From assembly GCF_040675875.1 (NCBI RefSeq), contig NZ_JBEGII010000001.1:2046001-2110000 (forward strand): a stretch of DNA of 64,000 bases, read 5' to 3'. A model generated the notes under the pieces. It saw only the letters and a list, made by a program, of their open reading frames with translations. It was not told where the DNA came from and searched no databases. Position numbers and translations under genes: made by a program. This DNA comes from Microbacterium sp. LWO12-1.2 (GTDB lineage: Bacteria; Actinomycetota; Actinomycetes; Actinomycetales; Microbacteriaceae). Positions 44,509-52,964 of this stretch are shown here, in pieces; position 1 is the stretch's first letter, and each line of letters starts with the position of its first letter.

Positions 44509-45452
44509 GACTGGTCCTCCGTGAGTGAGGTGAAAGCGGATTCGAGGGTCGGAGCGACGATCTCCAGATCGGTCGCGCCGAGAGACAGGAGCCGTCCGGC
44601 GAGCACATCGGAGGCCGCGGTGCGCACCGTGAGCCGGTCGGCATCTGCCGATACCTCTCCGACCGCAGGATCCGCGCGGAGTTCGCCGATGAGCACGGCG
44701 ATGTCCGCGGGAGGCATCGTCGCCGACACGGTGCGTCCGCCGAGCGAGGCGCGCAGACGAGCGGTGGCACCATCGGCCACCACTCGCCCGTGGTTCATCA
44801 CGACCGTGCGCCTGGCGAACTGCTCCGCCTCCTCGAGGTAATGCGTGGCGAAGAGGATCGTGCGACCGGCGTCGGCATCTGCGCGCATCGCCTCCCAGAA
44901 TCGGCGGCGTGCCGTGACGTCCATCCCCGCCGTCGGCTCATCGAGCACGAGCACGTCGGGGTCCGGCAGCAGGGCGAGCGCGAACTTCACGCGCTGCTTC
45001 TCGCCGCCCGAGCACTTCCCGACCCGGCGGCGAGCGATCGCACCGAGGTCGGCGCGCTCGATCACCTCGGCGATCCGACCGCTCGCACCGTGCAGCCCCG
45101 CCACGACCGACACGGTCTCGCGCACCGTGAGGTCGGAGAGCAGACCGCCCGTCTGGAGCACGGCGGCCAGTCGCCCGGCGGCGACCGCATGACGCGGATC
45201 CGTTCCCAGCACCCGTGCGGTTCCCTCATCGGGTTCGGAGAGGCCGAGCAGCACGTCGATCGTGGTCGTCTTTCCCGCGCCGTTCGGGCCGAGCAGCGCG
45301 ACGACCTCTCCCCGATCGATACGCAGGTCGACCCGGTCGACGGCGACGACGCGATTACCGCCATGCCCGAACCTGCGGACGATGCCGGTCAGTTCGACGG
45401 CGGGGGCTCCGGTCTGTGGACGGTCGTTGGCGACGACGGCGGGTTGACTCAT
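44505..45452 (-). CDS. ABC transporter ATPase (cassette 1)
   Basis: The 315-residue drug/antibiotic-type (DrrA-like) ATPase has Walker A LLGPNGAGKTTTIDVL, Q loop (LAAVLQTGGL), signature CSGGEKQRVKFALAL, Walker B DVLVLDEPTAGMD and His switch FATHYLEE. All catalytic residues are present. The signature begins with Cys in place of the common Leu. The C-terminal ~90 residues form a small regulatory domain. An ATG eight codons further upstream is possible; the start at 45452 is preferred. Confidence 0.92.
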   Translation of the reverse strand: MSQPAVVANDRPQTGAPAVELTGIVRRFGHGGNRVVAVDRVDLRIDRGEVVALLGPNGAGKTTTIDVLLGLSEPDEGTARVLGTDPRHAVAAGRLAAVLQTGGLLSDLTVRETVSVVAGLHGASGRIAEVIERADLGAIARRRVGKCSGGEKQRVKFALALLPDPDVLVLDEPTAGMDVTARRRFWEAMRADADAGRTILFATHYLEEAEQFARRTVVMNHGRVVADGATARLRASLGGRTVSATMPPADIAVLIGELRADPAVGEVSADADRLTVRTAASDVLAGRLLSLGATDLEIVAPTLESAFTSLTEDQS

Positions 45453-45491
45453 GCGTCCAGCCAACCCTGAGCTCACGACCGGCGCCGGAGG

Positions 45492-45524
45492 CGGATGTCA
45501 CACCCTCGGGATGACATCCGTCAT
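45492..45524. promoter_or_regulatory. Palindromic operator candidate between the two ABC-kinase cassettes
   Basis: CGGATGTCA (45492-45500) and TGACATCCG (45512-45520) are a perfect 9-bp inverted repeat with 11-nt spacing. A second dyad, ATGAC-ATCC-GTCAT (45511-45524), overlaps it. The site lies in the 180-bp divergent region and may bind one or both NarL-type regulators (inference). Confidence 0.5.
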
Positions 45525-45632
45525 GTCCCCCGCCGCGGTCGTCGTGGTCCGTCGGCAGGATGACGTCGCGGCCAACGGAACGGTACCTCAGGAGGACGCG
45601 GAGAAACCACCCTGCTCCGTAGCGTGGTTCAC

Positions 45633-46544
45633 ATGATCACAGCAGAGGGCCTCACGAAGAGGTTTGGAGACAAGACAGCCGTCCAGGACGTGTCGTTCAC
45701 GATCCAGCCGGGAACCGTCACCGGATTCCTCGGACCGAACGGCGCCGGGAAGTCCACCACGATGCGGATGATCGTCGGGCTCGACCGGCCGACGTCGGGC
45801 CGCGCGACCATCGCTGGCCAGGAGTACCGCAAGCTGCGCGCGCCGCTCAGCGAGGTCGGCGTGCTGCTCGACGCCAAGGCCGTGCACACCGGTCGCACCG
45901 CCCGCAACCACCTGCGCGCCATGGCAGCGACCCACGGCATCCCGGCGTCCCGCGTCGACGAGGTCATCGATCTCGCAGGGATCAGCTCGGTGGCACGCAA
46001 ACGCGCGGGCAAGTTCTCGCTCGGCATGGGCCAGCGCCTCGGGATCGCCTCGGCACTGCTCGGCGACCCGCACACGCTGATCCTCGACGAGCCGGTCAAC
46101 GGCCTCGACCCTGAGGGCGTGCGCTGGGTGCGCCAGTTCGTGCGCCACGCCGCCTCGGAGGGTCGCACGGTGCTGCTCTCCAGCCATCTCATGAGCGAGA
46201 TGGCGCAGACCGCCGATCACGTGATCGTGATGGGCCGCGGCCAGGTGCTGGCGGATGCCCCTCTCGACGAACTCGTGCGGGCGTGGACCCGAAACACCGT
46301 GCGGGTGCGCACTCCCCGCGCTGCCGACCTCGCTGCGGCCGTCGGAGGCCCCGAGGTCGAGATCGTGAGCGCCGCCCCCGATCTCCTCGACATCGTGGGC
46401 CTGCCGGCCGCTCGCATCGGTGACCTCGCCGCCGACCGCGGCATCCCGCTGCACGAACTCACCCCGACCACCGGTTCCCTCGAAGACGCGTATCTCGCGC
46501 TCACGGGCGACTCCGTCGAGTACCGGACCAAGGAGATCTCATGA
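45633..46544 (+). CDS. ABC transporter ATPase (cassette 2)
   Basis: The 303-residue ATPase has Walker A FLGPNGAGKSTTMRMI, signature FSLGMGQRLGIASALL, Walker B TLILDEPVNGLDP and His switch LLSSHLMSE. The LGMGQ signature is the variant seen in lantibiotic/bacitracin-type exporters. ATG 45633 is preferred over 45624 because TAGCGT (45620-45625) places the transcript start at the ATG. It overlaps the permease gene by 4 nt. Confidence 0.92.
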   Translation: MITAEGLTKRFGDKTAVQDVSFTIQPGTVTGFLGPNGAGKSTTMRMIVGLDRPTSGRATIAGQEYRKLRAPLSEVGVLLDAKAVHTGRTARNHLRAMAATHGIPASRVDEVIDLAGISSVARKRAGKFSLGMGQRLGIASALLGDPHTLILDEPVNGLDPEGVRWVRQFVRHAASEGRTVLLSSHLMSEMAQTADHVIVMGRGQVLADAPLDELVRAWTRNTVRVRTPRAADLAAAVGGPEVEIVSAAPDLLDIVGLPAARIGDLAADRGIPLHELTPTTGSLEDAYLALTGDSVEYRTKEIS

Positions 46545-47353
46545 CCACCCAGGCCCCGCCTCTCACGCGCGCCCGCGTCGACTCTTCGCAGCGCCTCACG
46601 TTCATCCGCGCCGTGCGCAGCGAGTGGATCAAGCTCGCCACCGTCCGTTCCACCTGGTGGTCGATCGGCATCACCGCTCTGCTGACGATCGGCATCGCGG
46701 TGCTCATCGCCCAGGCGGTCGACATGCCCGGGTTCGAGCCGATCCAGGCGGTCGTCTCCCCGATCCAGTTCACGATGCTCCTCGCCGGCATCCTCGGCGC
46801 GATCGCCGTCACCGGTGAGTACTCGACCGGCATGATCCGTTCCACGCTCGCCGCCGACCCGGTGCGCGGTTCCGTTCTCACAGCCAAGGCGCTCGTGCTG
46901 GCCGTGTTCATGTTCGTCTCGTCTCTGGTGATCTTCTTCAGTGCCGCACTCGCGGTGTCGCTGGTGGTCGCCGGGCGCGATCAGAGCATCGACTGGTCCG
47001 ATCCCGCCGCTTCCTTCCTCCCGATCATCGTGGCGTCGTTCACGATGGCCGTCTTCGCCATCATCGGCGTCGCATTCGGTTTCATCCTGCGCTCCGGCGC
47101 GGGAGCGATCGCGGCGACAGTCGGCCTGTTGTTCGTGCTGCCGATCATGACCAACTTCTTCTCCTTCGCCGGGGAGAGCTGGAAGTGGGTCGTCGAAATG
47201 GCCTCCTACCTGCCGTCCTCCGCCGCGCAGAGCATCATCCTGCCCAGCGATGGCGGGGTCATCGATGGGCCCACCGGTTACCTCACGCTCGGATGCTGGG
47301 CTGTGGGCACCCTGCTCGCGGCGTGGGCCGTGCTGCGCACGCGCGACGCGTAA
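46541..47353 (+). CDS. ABC-2 type permease (cassette 2)
   Basis: The 270-residue permease has six membrane helices and the typical cytosolic start FIRAVRSEWIKLATVRSTWWS and GEYSTGMIRSTLAADPVRGSVL. Partner of the preceding ATPase; substrate unknown. Its TAA stop (47351-47353) is the first part of the TAAAGT hexamer that serves the kinase gene. Confidence 0.9.
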   Translation: MTTQAPPLTRARVDSSQRLTFIRAVRSEWIKLATVRSTWWSIGITALLTIGIAVLIAQAVDMPGFEPIQAVVSPIQFTMLLAGILGAIAVTGEYSTGMIRSTLAADPVRGSVLTAKALVLAVFMFVSSLVIFFSAALAVSLVVAGRDQSIDWSDPAASFLPIIVASFTMAVFAIIGVAFGFILRSGAGAIAATVGLLFVLPIMTNFFSFAGESWKWVVEMASYLPSSAAQSIILPSDGGVIDGPTGYLTLGCWAVGTLLAAWAVLRTRDA

Positions 47354-47356
47354 AGT
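47351..47356 (+). promoter_or_regulatory. -10 box of kinase 2 overlapping permease stop codon
   Basis: TAAAGT starts with the TAA stop of the permease and ends 7 nt before the GTG start of the kinase at 47364, a leaderless arrangement mirrored in cassette 1. Confidence 0.5.
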
Positions 47357-47363
47357 CAGCCAG

Positions 47364-48605
47364 GTGAGCAGAACGCGAAGCCGCAGCACCTCGGTCCGTG
47401 AGGACGAGGAGCTGCGGCTTCCGCGTCCCCCCGGGGTGCTACGACGCTTCTGGGCACGGCATCCACGCGTCGCGGACGTGCTGATCGCACTCTTGTGCCT
47501 GCTGCTGTCGCTCACTCCCGCGATGCGGATCAACCCTGGGCTTCCCGCAGCGTTCTCTATGCTCATGGCCGTGCTGCTGCCCGCCGCCGTGGTCGGCGCG
47601 TGCGTGACGCTGTTCTGGCGGCGGCGCGCACCGCTCGTTCCCTTCGTGGCCTCCTTCGCGGTCGAGGCCGCGTTCCTCTTCATCGACATGCCGGTCGGCA
47701 CGCCGCTCGTCCTCGCCACCTGCTACGCCCTCGCCGTATACCGATCGACCGCGTTCGCGTGGAAGGGCTTCGCGATCGCGCTGGCCGCGCTGACCGTGTT
47801 CGCCGGGCTCCTCACCCTGACCGGCGTCATCAGCCTGCAGATCGCCGCCAACTCGGTTGTCAGCTCGCTCGCGCTGGGCCTGATCGGCACCCTGATCGGC
47901 GTCAACATCGGCGGGCGTAAACGGTACCTGGCCGCTGTGATCGACCGCTCCCGACAGTTGCTGGTCGAGCGGGACCAGCAGGCGCAGCTCGCGGCAGCCG
48001 CCGAGCGCGCACGCATCGCCAGGGAGATGCACGACATAGTGTCGCACTCCCTCACGGTGATCGTCGCCCTGTCCGAAGGCGCCGCCGCCACCTCCGACCC
48101 GGCGCAAGCGCGCGCCGCATCGACCGCGGCCGCCGAGACCGCGCGCAGTGCCCTCACGGAGATGCGATCCATGCTCGGCGTGCTCCGCGCCGACGACGAC
48201 TCGCTCCCGCTCACCCCTCTGGAGGCGCCATCGCCTCACGAGACCGTCGCGACCGCGCAGCGTGCGGGCTACCCGGTATCGCTCACGGTGACGGGGACCG
48301 CGGATCTCCCGCTGGCCGTCACCCATGCCGTCTCGAGGATCGTGCAGGAGGGTGTGACGAACGCGATGCGCCATGCGCCCGCGCTCACCACCATCGTCGT
48401 CCGGCTCGTCTATGACACCGGCGGCGTGACCGTGGAAGTGACCAACGACGGGGCGTCCGCGACGACGGAGACCCCCGGGTTCGGTCTGCGCGGACTCTCG
48501 GAGCGCGTCGCGCACGTGAACGGGAGGATCACCTCCGGGCCGTCCGAGGGCGGACACTGGGTGCTCCATGCCGAGATCCCGACCGAAGAGAAGATGGACA
48601 GATGA
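47364..48605 (+). CDS. Histidine kinase of the HisKA_3 type (cassette 2)
   Basis: The 413-residue protein has a basic N-terminus, five to six membrane helices (~35-190), a coiled linker (RSRQLLVERDQQAQLAAAAERARI), HisKA_3 motif REMHDIVSHSLTVIVALSEG (His ~residue 225) and HATPase end GFGLRGLSERVAHVNG. The start is GTG 47364; ATG codons further upstream in frame lie inside the permease gene. The end overlaps the regulator start by 4 nt. Confidence 0.92.
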   Translation: MSRTRSRSTSVREDEELRLPRPPGVLRRFWARHPRVADVLIALLCLLLSLTPAMRINPGLPAAFSMLMAVLLPAAVVGACVTLFWRRRAPLVPFVASFAVEAAFLFIDMPVGTPLVLATCYALAVYRSTAFAWKGFAIALAALTVFAGLLTLTGVISLQIAANSVVSSLALGLIGTLIGVNIGGRKRYLAAVIDRSRQLLVERDQQAQLAAAAERARIAREMHDIVSHSLTVIVALSEGAAATSDPAQARAASTAAAETARSALTEMRSMLGVLRADDDSLPLTPLEAPSPHETVATAQRAGYPVSLTVTGTADLPLAVTHAVSRIVQEGVTNAMRHAPALTTIVVRLVYDTGGVTVEVTNDGASATTETPGFGLRGLSERVAHVNGRITSGPSEGGHWVLHAEIPTEEKMDR

Positions 48606-49297
48606 TGACGACCGAACCGATACGAGTACTCCTCGTGGACGACCAACAGCTCATCCGCCTGGGCTTCCGCATGGTCCTCGAAGCGGAGGACGACATCGTC
48701 GTGATCGGCGAGGCGTCGGACGGCCGTGAGGCCATCGCCCAAGCCGCAGCTCTACACCCCGACCTGGTGCTGATGGACATCCGGATGCCGGGGCTGGACG
48801 GCATCGCCGCCACCGAGTCGATCGTGCGCGAGCATCCGCAGACCCGCGTGCTGGTCCTGACGACCTTCGACCTGGACGAGTACGCCTTCGGAGCGATCCG
48901 CGCCGGAGCCAGCGGCTTCCTGTTGAAAGACGTGCAGCGCCACGAGATGATCTCCGCACTGCGCGCCGTGCATCGGGGCGACGCGGCGCTGTCGCCTCGG
49001 ATCACGCGCATGCTGCTGGAGCATGTGACACCGTCGCTGCCATCCTCGGAACCACCCGCTCACCCCGATCTCGCGGCGGAGCTGACCGATCGCGAACGCG
49101 ACGTGTTCCTGGCGATCGGTCGAGGCCTCACGAACTCCGAGATCGCGCAGAGCCTGTTCGTGAGCGAGTCGACCGTGAAGACCCACGTGGGCAGGGTGCT
49201 CGCGAAGCTCGGCGCACGCGACCGCATCCACGCCGTGATCCTCGCGCACCGCCTGGGCTACACCTCCGATGGGGAGCCGTTGCCGTCGGAGGCCTAG
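48602..49297 (+). CDS. NarL/LuxR-type response regulator (cassette 2)
   Basis: The 231-residue protein has a receiver (LLVDDQQLIRLG; phospho-Asp in LVLMDIRMPGLDG, ~residue 56; Lys in FLLKDVQ) and a LuxR helix-turn-helix (LTDRERDVFLAIGRGLTNSEIAQSLFVSESTVKTHVG). Two Met codons stand at the start; ATG 48602 overlaps the kinase stop. Confidence 0.93.
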   Translation: MMTTEPIRVLLVDDQQLIRLGFRMVLEAEDDIVVIGEASDGREAIAQAAALHPDLVLMDIRMPGLDGIAATESIVREHPQTRVLVLTTFDLDEYAFGAIRAGASGFLLKDVQRHEMISALRAVHRGDAALSPRITRMLLEHVTPSLPSSEPPAHPDLAAELTDRERDVFLAIGRGLTNSEIAQSLFVSESTVKTHVGRVLAKLGARDRIHAVILAHRLGYTSDGEPLPSEA

Positions 49298-49397
49298 TCG
49301 GTCACCGAAGTCCTCGACCCGCGGTCATCCGTTCGCGCCCGCGCGCCGCCGTCGATTAGCCTGCATCAGCACGCTGCAATGACCGGAGGGGGCCACA

Positions 49398-49472
49398 GTG
49401 ACGAGCCAGGACCAGGAGAACCGTGACGCCGCGGTGGGAGATTCGGCAGCGGACGGAACGGCGAAGAGATGA
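49398..49472 (+). CDS. Possible short upstream reading frame coupled to the next gene
   Basis: The frame is 24 codons from GTG 49398, hydrophilic (TSQDQENRDAAVGDS...), with a strong GGAGGGGG site 6 nt upstream. Its TGA overlaps the next ATG (49469) as ATGA. This could be a real small protein or a translation-coupling leader; base composition alone does not decide. Confidence 0.4.
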   Translation: MTSQDQENRDAAVGDSAADGTAKR

Positions 49473-50464
49473 GCTACCAGCGACCGGGTACTGCGCAGGG
49501 AACGAGCGGTCTGTCCATCGCGTCCCTCTTCCTGGCGGTGCTGATACCGCTGGTGGGCTTCGTGCTCGGACTCGTGGCGCGGGCGCAGGCGAAGCGCGCC
49601 GGCAGTCCGACGGCGATCGCCACCGTCGCCGTGGTCGTCGGTGCCATCCTCAGCGTGATCTGGTCGATCTGCATCGCACTGATCGTGTGGGGAGGCGTGA
49701 CGCTCTTCACTCAGGAGGCTCCCTCCGGCGAGGCTGTCGAGATTCCCGTGCCGGACTCCGCGAAGTCCGTCGTGCTGGAGGTGACCGCCGAGGACGACCT
49801 GGACGCCGAGACCCTCGCCGCGGCGCGGACACTGGTGGAACGCCATGCGACGCAGGCGGGCATGAACGTCCTGGCGGTCACCGAGTCGGACGGGAACTCG
49901 CTCCTCGTCTCGTTCGATGAGGACACCGCGGACGCGCTCATCACACAGTTCGGGCAGTCCCTCTCGTCGCCACCCGCGAACGGGTTCTCGCAGGTCTTCG
50001 CGGTCGTGCCCGCAAGCGGCGGACAGGTCGACGGTTCCGAGGAGTCGTCACCGACCTGCGCGGATCTGCCGTTCGGCAGCACCCAGTGGAACGACCTCAC
50101 AGTGGTGTGCGATGACGCCGACACGGCGCAGTACCTCTTCGACGAGGGACCGCGGGTGCCGGGCTCCGCCATCGCCGAGATCACGGTCTCGGGCGACATC
50201 GTGGCTGTCACCCTCAGCCCGGATGCGGCGGCGGAGTTCGAGGAGTGGACGGGGCAGCTCGCCGCAGAAGCGGATGGGGGCCGGATCGCCATCGTGGACG
50301 CGAACGGTGTGCTGAGCGCACCGGTCGTGCAGGCCGCCATCGCCGGGGGCGAGTTCCAGATCTCCGGAGGAGGTCCGGATTTCGATGTCCAGGAGACCGC
50401 AGACCGACTCCGGGTGCTCAGCGCCGGTGTGACATTCAGCGTGGCGGGCGCGAAGGTGGGCTGA
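49469..50464 (+). CDS. Membrane-anchored protein with SecD P1-head-like domain
   Basis: The 331-residue protein has two N-terminal membrane helices of the DUF4190 type (~residues 14-36, 48-75). An extracellular region then ends (~240-330) in a stretch resembling the P1 head of SecD: VAVTLSPDAAAEFEEWTG, GRIAIVDANGVLSAPVVQ and AIAGGEFQISGG. In SecD the matching block is the AIVLDG-v-SAPV motif. There is no SecD membrane domain, so it is not a Sec motor subunit; the role is unknown. A single extracellular CxD-x28-C pair may form a disulfide. Confidence 0.7.
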   Translation: MSYQRPGTAQGTSGLSIASLFLAVLIPLVGFVLGLVARAQAKRAGSPTAIATVAVVVGAILSVIWSICIALIVWGGVTLFTQEAPSGEAVEIPVPDSAKSVVLEVTAEDDLDAETLAAARTLVERHATQAGMNVLAVTESDGNSLLVSFDEDTADALITQFGQSLSSPPANGFSQVFAVVPASGGQVDGSEESSPTCADLPFGSTQWNDLTVVCDDADTAQYLFDEGPRVPGSAIAEITVSGDIVAVTLSPDAAAEFEEWTGQLAAEADGGRIAIVDANGVLSAPVVQAAIAGGEFQISGGGPDFDVQETADRLRVLSAGVTFSVAGAKVG

Positions 50465-50526
50465 GCCCCGCCGCCAAGGGAAACGGGCTGAGCCCGGCGT
50501 GATGCCGCAGCCCAACCCGCTCGTGC

Positions 50527-51480
50527 TCAGTCCTGAGCGGGGGTCCACTCCGAGACGCGGTTCAGCACCTGCACCTCTTCGGCCGTCAGCTCGAGCCGTG
50601 CGCCGGCGAGCAGATCCGGCACCTGCTCCACGGTGCGCGCGCTCGCGATCGGTGCGGCGACGGTGGGCTGCGCGCGAAGCCAGGCCAGCGACGTCGCGGC
50701 GATCGAGGCGCCGTGGGCCTCTCCGATCTCCTCCAGCGTGTCGATGATGCGGAGTCCGGCGTCCGTCGCGTACTTCGCGGCGCCCTGCGCGCGGGGCGAA
50801 GACTGCCCCTCGGCGTCCGTGGAGCGGTACTTGCCCGTCAGGAAGCCGCTCGCCAACGAGTAGTAAGGAACGAGCCCGAGACCGAACTCCTCCGCGACGG
50901 GGATGATCGTCTCCTCGACCTCGTTGCGGTGCACGAGGTTGTAGTGCGGCTGCACGGCGATCGGCAGCGCCACCCCGGTCCGCCGTGCGATCTCGATCCA
51001 CTCGCGGATGCGCGCGGCCGAATAGTTCGACACGGCGACGTGGCGCACGAGCCCGTCGGCAACGAGCTGTCCGAACGCCGCGACGGTCTCTTCGAGCGGA
51101 ACCGCCTCGTCGTCGAAGTGCGCGTAGTACAGGTCGATCGCGTCGACGCCCAGGCGTCCGAGCGAGGCCTCCGCAGCCTTGCGCACGTTCGCGCCGGCGA
51201 GCCCGCGGAACTCCGGGTGCTGGCTCACCTTGGTCGCGACGACGACGTTCTGGGGCTTGCGCGAGGCCAGCCACTCCCCGATGATCGTCTCGCTCTCGCC
51301 ACCGGAGTTCCCCGGCACCCACGCACTGTACGAGTCGGCGGTGTCGACGAAATCGCCTCCTCCTGCCACGAAGGCGTCGAGGACGGCGAAGGAGGTGTCG
51401 CGGTCGGCCGTCCAACCGAACACGTTGCCGCCGAGCGAGAGCGGGAAGACGTCAAGATCACTGGTTCCGATACGAGTCAT
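50527..51480 (-). CDS. Aldo/keto reductase
   Basis: The 317-residue NADPH-dependent oxidoreductase TIM barrel carries the catalytic set: Asp and Tyr in FVDTADSYSAW (~residues 45-50), Lys in VVVATKVSQ (~80) and His in LYYAHFDDE (~122). The cofactor end ASARTVEQVPDLL is conserved. The start at 51480 gives MTRIGTSDLDVFPLSLGGN, the family's usual N-terminus. Substrate unknown. Confidence 0.92.
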   Translation of the reverse strand: MTRIGTSDLDVFPLSLGGNVFGWTADRDTSFAVLDAFVAGGGDFVDTADSYSAWVPGNSGGESETIIGEWLASRKPQNVVVATKVSQHPEFRGLAGANVRKAAEASLGRLGVDAIDLYYAHFDDEAVPLEETVAAFGQLVADGLVRHVAVSNYSAARIREWIEIARRTGVALPIAVQPHYNLVHRNEVEETIIPVAEEFGLGLVPYYSLASGFLTGKYRSTDAEGQSSPRAQGAAKYATDAGLRIIDTLEEIGEAHGASIAATSLAWLRAQPTVAAPIASARTVEQVPDLLAGARLELTAEEVQVLNRVSEWTPAQD

Positions 51481-51542
51481 GATCGTGACAACGGGGAGCC
51501 GCGAGGCAGCATTCCCCGATGACCGCATGTTGCAGGAGATCC

Positions 51543-51815
51543 CTAGAGCTTCCAGAGCGAGAGCATCTGCCAACCCTCAGGCACCTTGGCCTCGAGCGCG
51601 GCCATGTCGTCGGCCTGGATCTCGGTGACCCCGTCGCGCCGCGCGAACTTGCCCTCGACGATGCGGATGCCGCCGGGCTTCATCTCGACGTGGGCGGAGA
51701 CCATGTCCCACCCCTCGGGGACCTGGGCCATGAGCTCGGCGCGGAGTTCCGGGATCTCGATCCCCTCGACGGTCGCCGTTCGAGATTCAACAGGACGGAT
51801 CAGAGCAGCGAGCAT
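51543..51815 (-). CDS. Small protein with internal VPEGW repeat, function unknown
   Basis: The 90-residue protein contains two copies of a VPEGWxM motif: AQVPEGWDMVSAHVEM (~30-45) and AKVPEGWQMLSLWKL (C-terminus), each following an acidic/Met-Ala helix. This suggests an internal duplication. No known family recognised. The start is well supported: TAGGCT at 51822-51827, 6 nt before the ATG. Confidence 0.7.
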   Translation of the reverse strand: MLAALIRPVESRTATVEGIEIPELRAELMAQVPEGWDMVSAHVEMKPGGIRIVEGKFARRDGVTEIQADDMAALEAKVPEGWQMLSLWKL

Positions 51816-51887
51816 GACCCCAGCCTAGGAGGGTTCTTCCGCTGACGGGGCCACTGACGGGTGAGCCTGTCATGGCGGTGACGTGAG

Positions 51888-51960
51888 TGCCGACTACAGG
51901 ACTCGAACCTGCAACCCCCGTATTACAAGTACGGTGCGCTACCAATTGCGCCAAGTCGGC
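51888..51960 (-). tRNA. tRNA-Thr (anticodon TGT)
   Basis: A 73-nt cloverleaf on the minus strand has acceptor stem GCCGACT/AGTCGGC, anticodon stem CCGTA/TACGG and loop CTTGTAA, giving TGT (reads ACA). The T arm is GGTTCGAGTCC, discriminator A, no encoded CCA. Confidence 0.95.
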
Positions 51961-52004
51961 GGGTGCCACCAGCTTAGCGATGGTGGCGGGACTGCTCGAA
52001 TCCC

Positions 52005-52964
52005 CTACTTCGCGGGAGTCTCGGTCGGCGTGGCTGTGGGCGCAGGGGTCGGCGTGGCCGTCTCCTGGTAGTACGCGTCGCTGGCGACCGTGAGCACGAA
52101 CTGCGAGAACTCGGACGGGTCGTCGAGCGCTCCGACGTAGGCCTCACCGTTCGCGACGATCATCGGCGCAGACGTGAGAACGAGGTCGTCGGAACCGGCG
52201 AGCGGTCCATCGAGTGCACGGGTCGTGGCTTCCTTGGCCCAGGTCACGAAGTCCGCATCCTCGATGCAGGAACGCACGGCCTTGGTGTTGTCCACACCGA
52301 CGGCTCCGGCGACATCCGCCAGCTCGACGTCCGAGAGGCCGTCGCTGCCGACCTTGGGCTGGTCGTCGAGGAGGTCGTGGTTGAACGCGTAGAACTGGTC
52401 CGGCGAGTGGGTCGCGACGCACGCGGCGGCAGCGGCGGCCCGCAGGGAGTACTTGGTGCCGTTGGAGCTGGCGGTGAGCAGCGCGACCGGGTGGTAGCTG
52501 ACGGTCACGGCGCCCTCGGTGATCCAGTTCGCGAGCTGGCGCGCGTTCGCACGCTCGAATTCGCCGGCATCCGGTGACAGGTAGTCCACGTAGATGTGGA
52601 TGTCGACGCGCTCGGAGGCGGTGGGCTCCGGCGACGGGGTCTCTTCCGCACCGGCGTCCGTGGGATCCGGAGTCGGCGTCGCGAGCGTGTCGCCCGTCGC
52701 GGCGCTGGGAACGAGGTTGGTGACGATCACGCCGTCGCCGTCCATGCCGGTGGGCGAGAGCTGGGGCTTGGACACCTGGGCCGAGACCGCGAGGGTCACA
52801 GCCGTGCCGATGGCGCCCACGGCGACCACAGCGATCGCCCCGATGATGATCCGTCGCATGAGACGCGCCCTCGACTGCTGGGCGTGCACCTGCTGTGCCT
52901 TCTCCCGCACGGCCTCGCGCGAATTGCGAGGCGTGGGGACGTTCGGCGTTTCGTCGCTCGACAT
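52005..52964 (-). CDS. DsbA-like membrane-anchored protein lacking the redox CxxC
   Basis: The 319-residue protein has a cytoplasmic N-terminus, a membrane helix (~38-63), a Pro/Thr/Glu linker and a thioredoxin_4/DsbA-type domain (~115-300). The expected active-site block is F/Y-x-D-x-x-C-P-x-C. Here it reads VDYLSPDAGEFERANA (residues ~125-140), with Ser and Ala in place of both Cys. The cis-Pro region LTSAPMIVANG is kept. Two other Cys (in AAACVATH and VRSCIED) could form a structural disulfide. A binding or chaperone role is more likely than oxidase activity (inference). Confidence 0.82.
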   Translation of the reverse strand: MSSDETPNVPTPRNSREAVREKAQQVHAQQSRARLMRRIIIGAIAVVAVGAIGTAVTLAVSAQVSKPQLSPTGMDGDGVIVTNLVPSAATGDTLATPTPDPTDAGAEETPSPEPTASERVDIHIYVDYLSPDAGEFERANARQLANWITEGAVTVSYHPVALLTASSNGTKYSLRAAAAAACVATHSPDQFYAFNHDLLDDQPKVGSDGLSDVELADVAGAVGVDNTKAVRSCIEDADFVTWAKEATTRALDGPLAGSDDLVLTSAPMIVANGEAYVGALDDPSEFSQFVLTVASDAYYQETATPTPAPTATPTETPAK

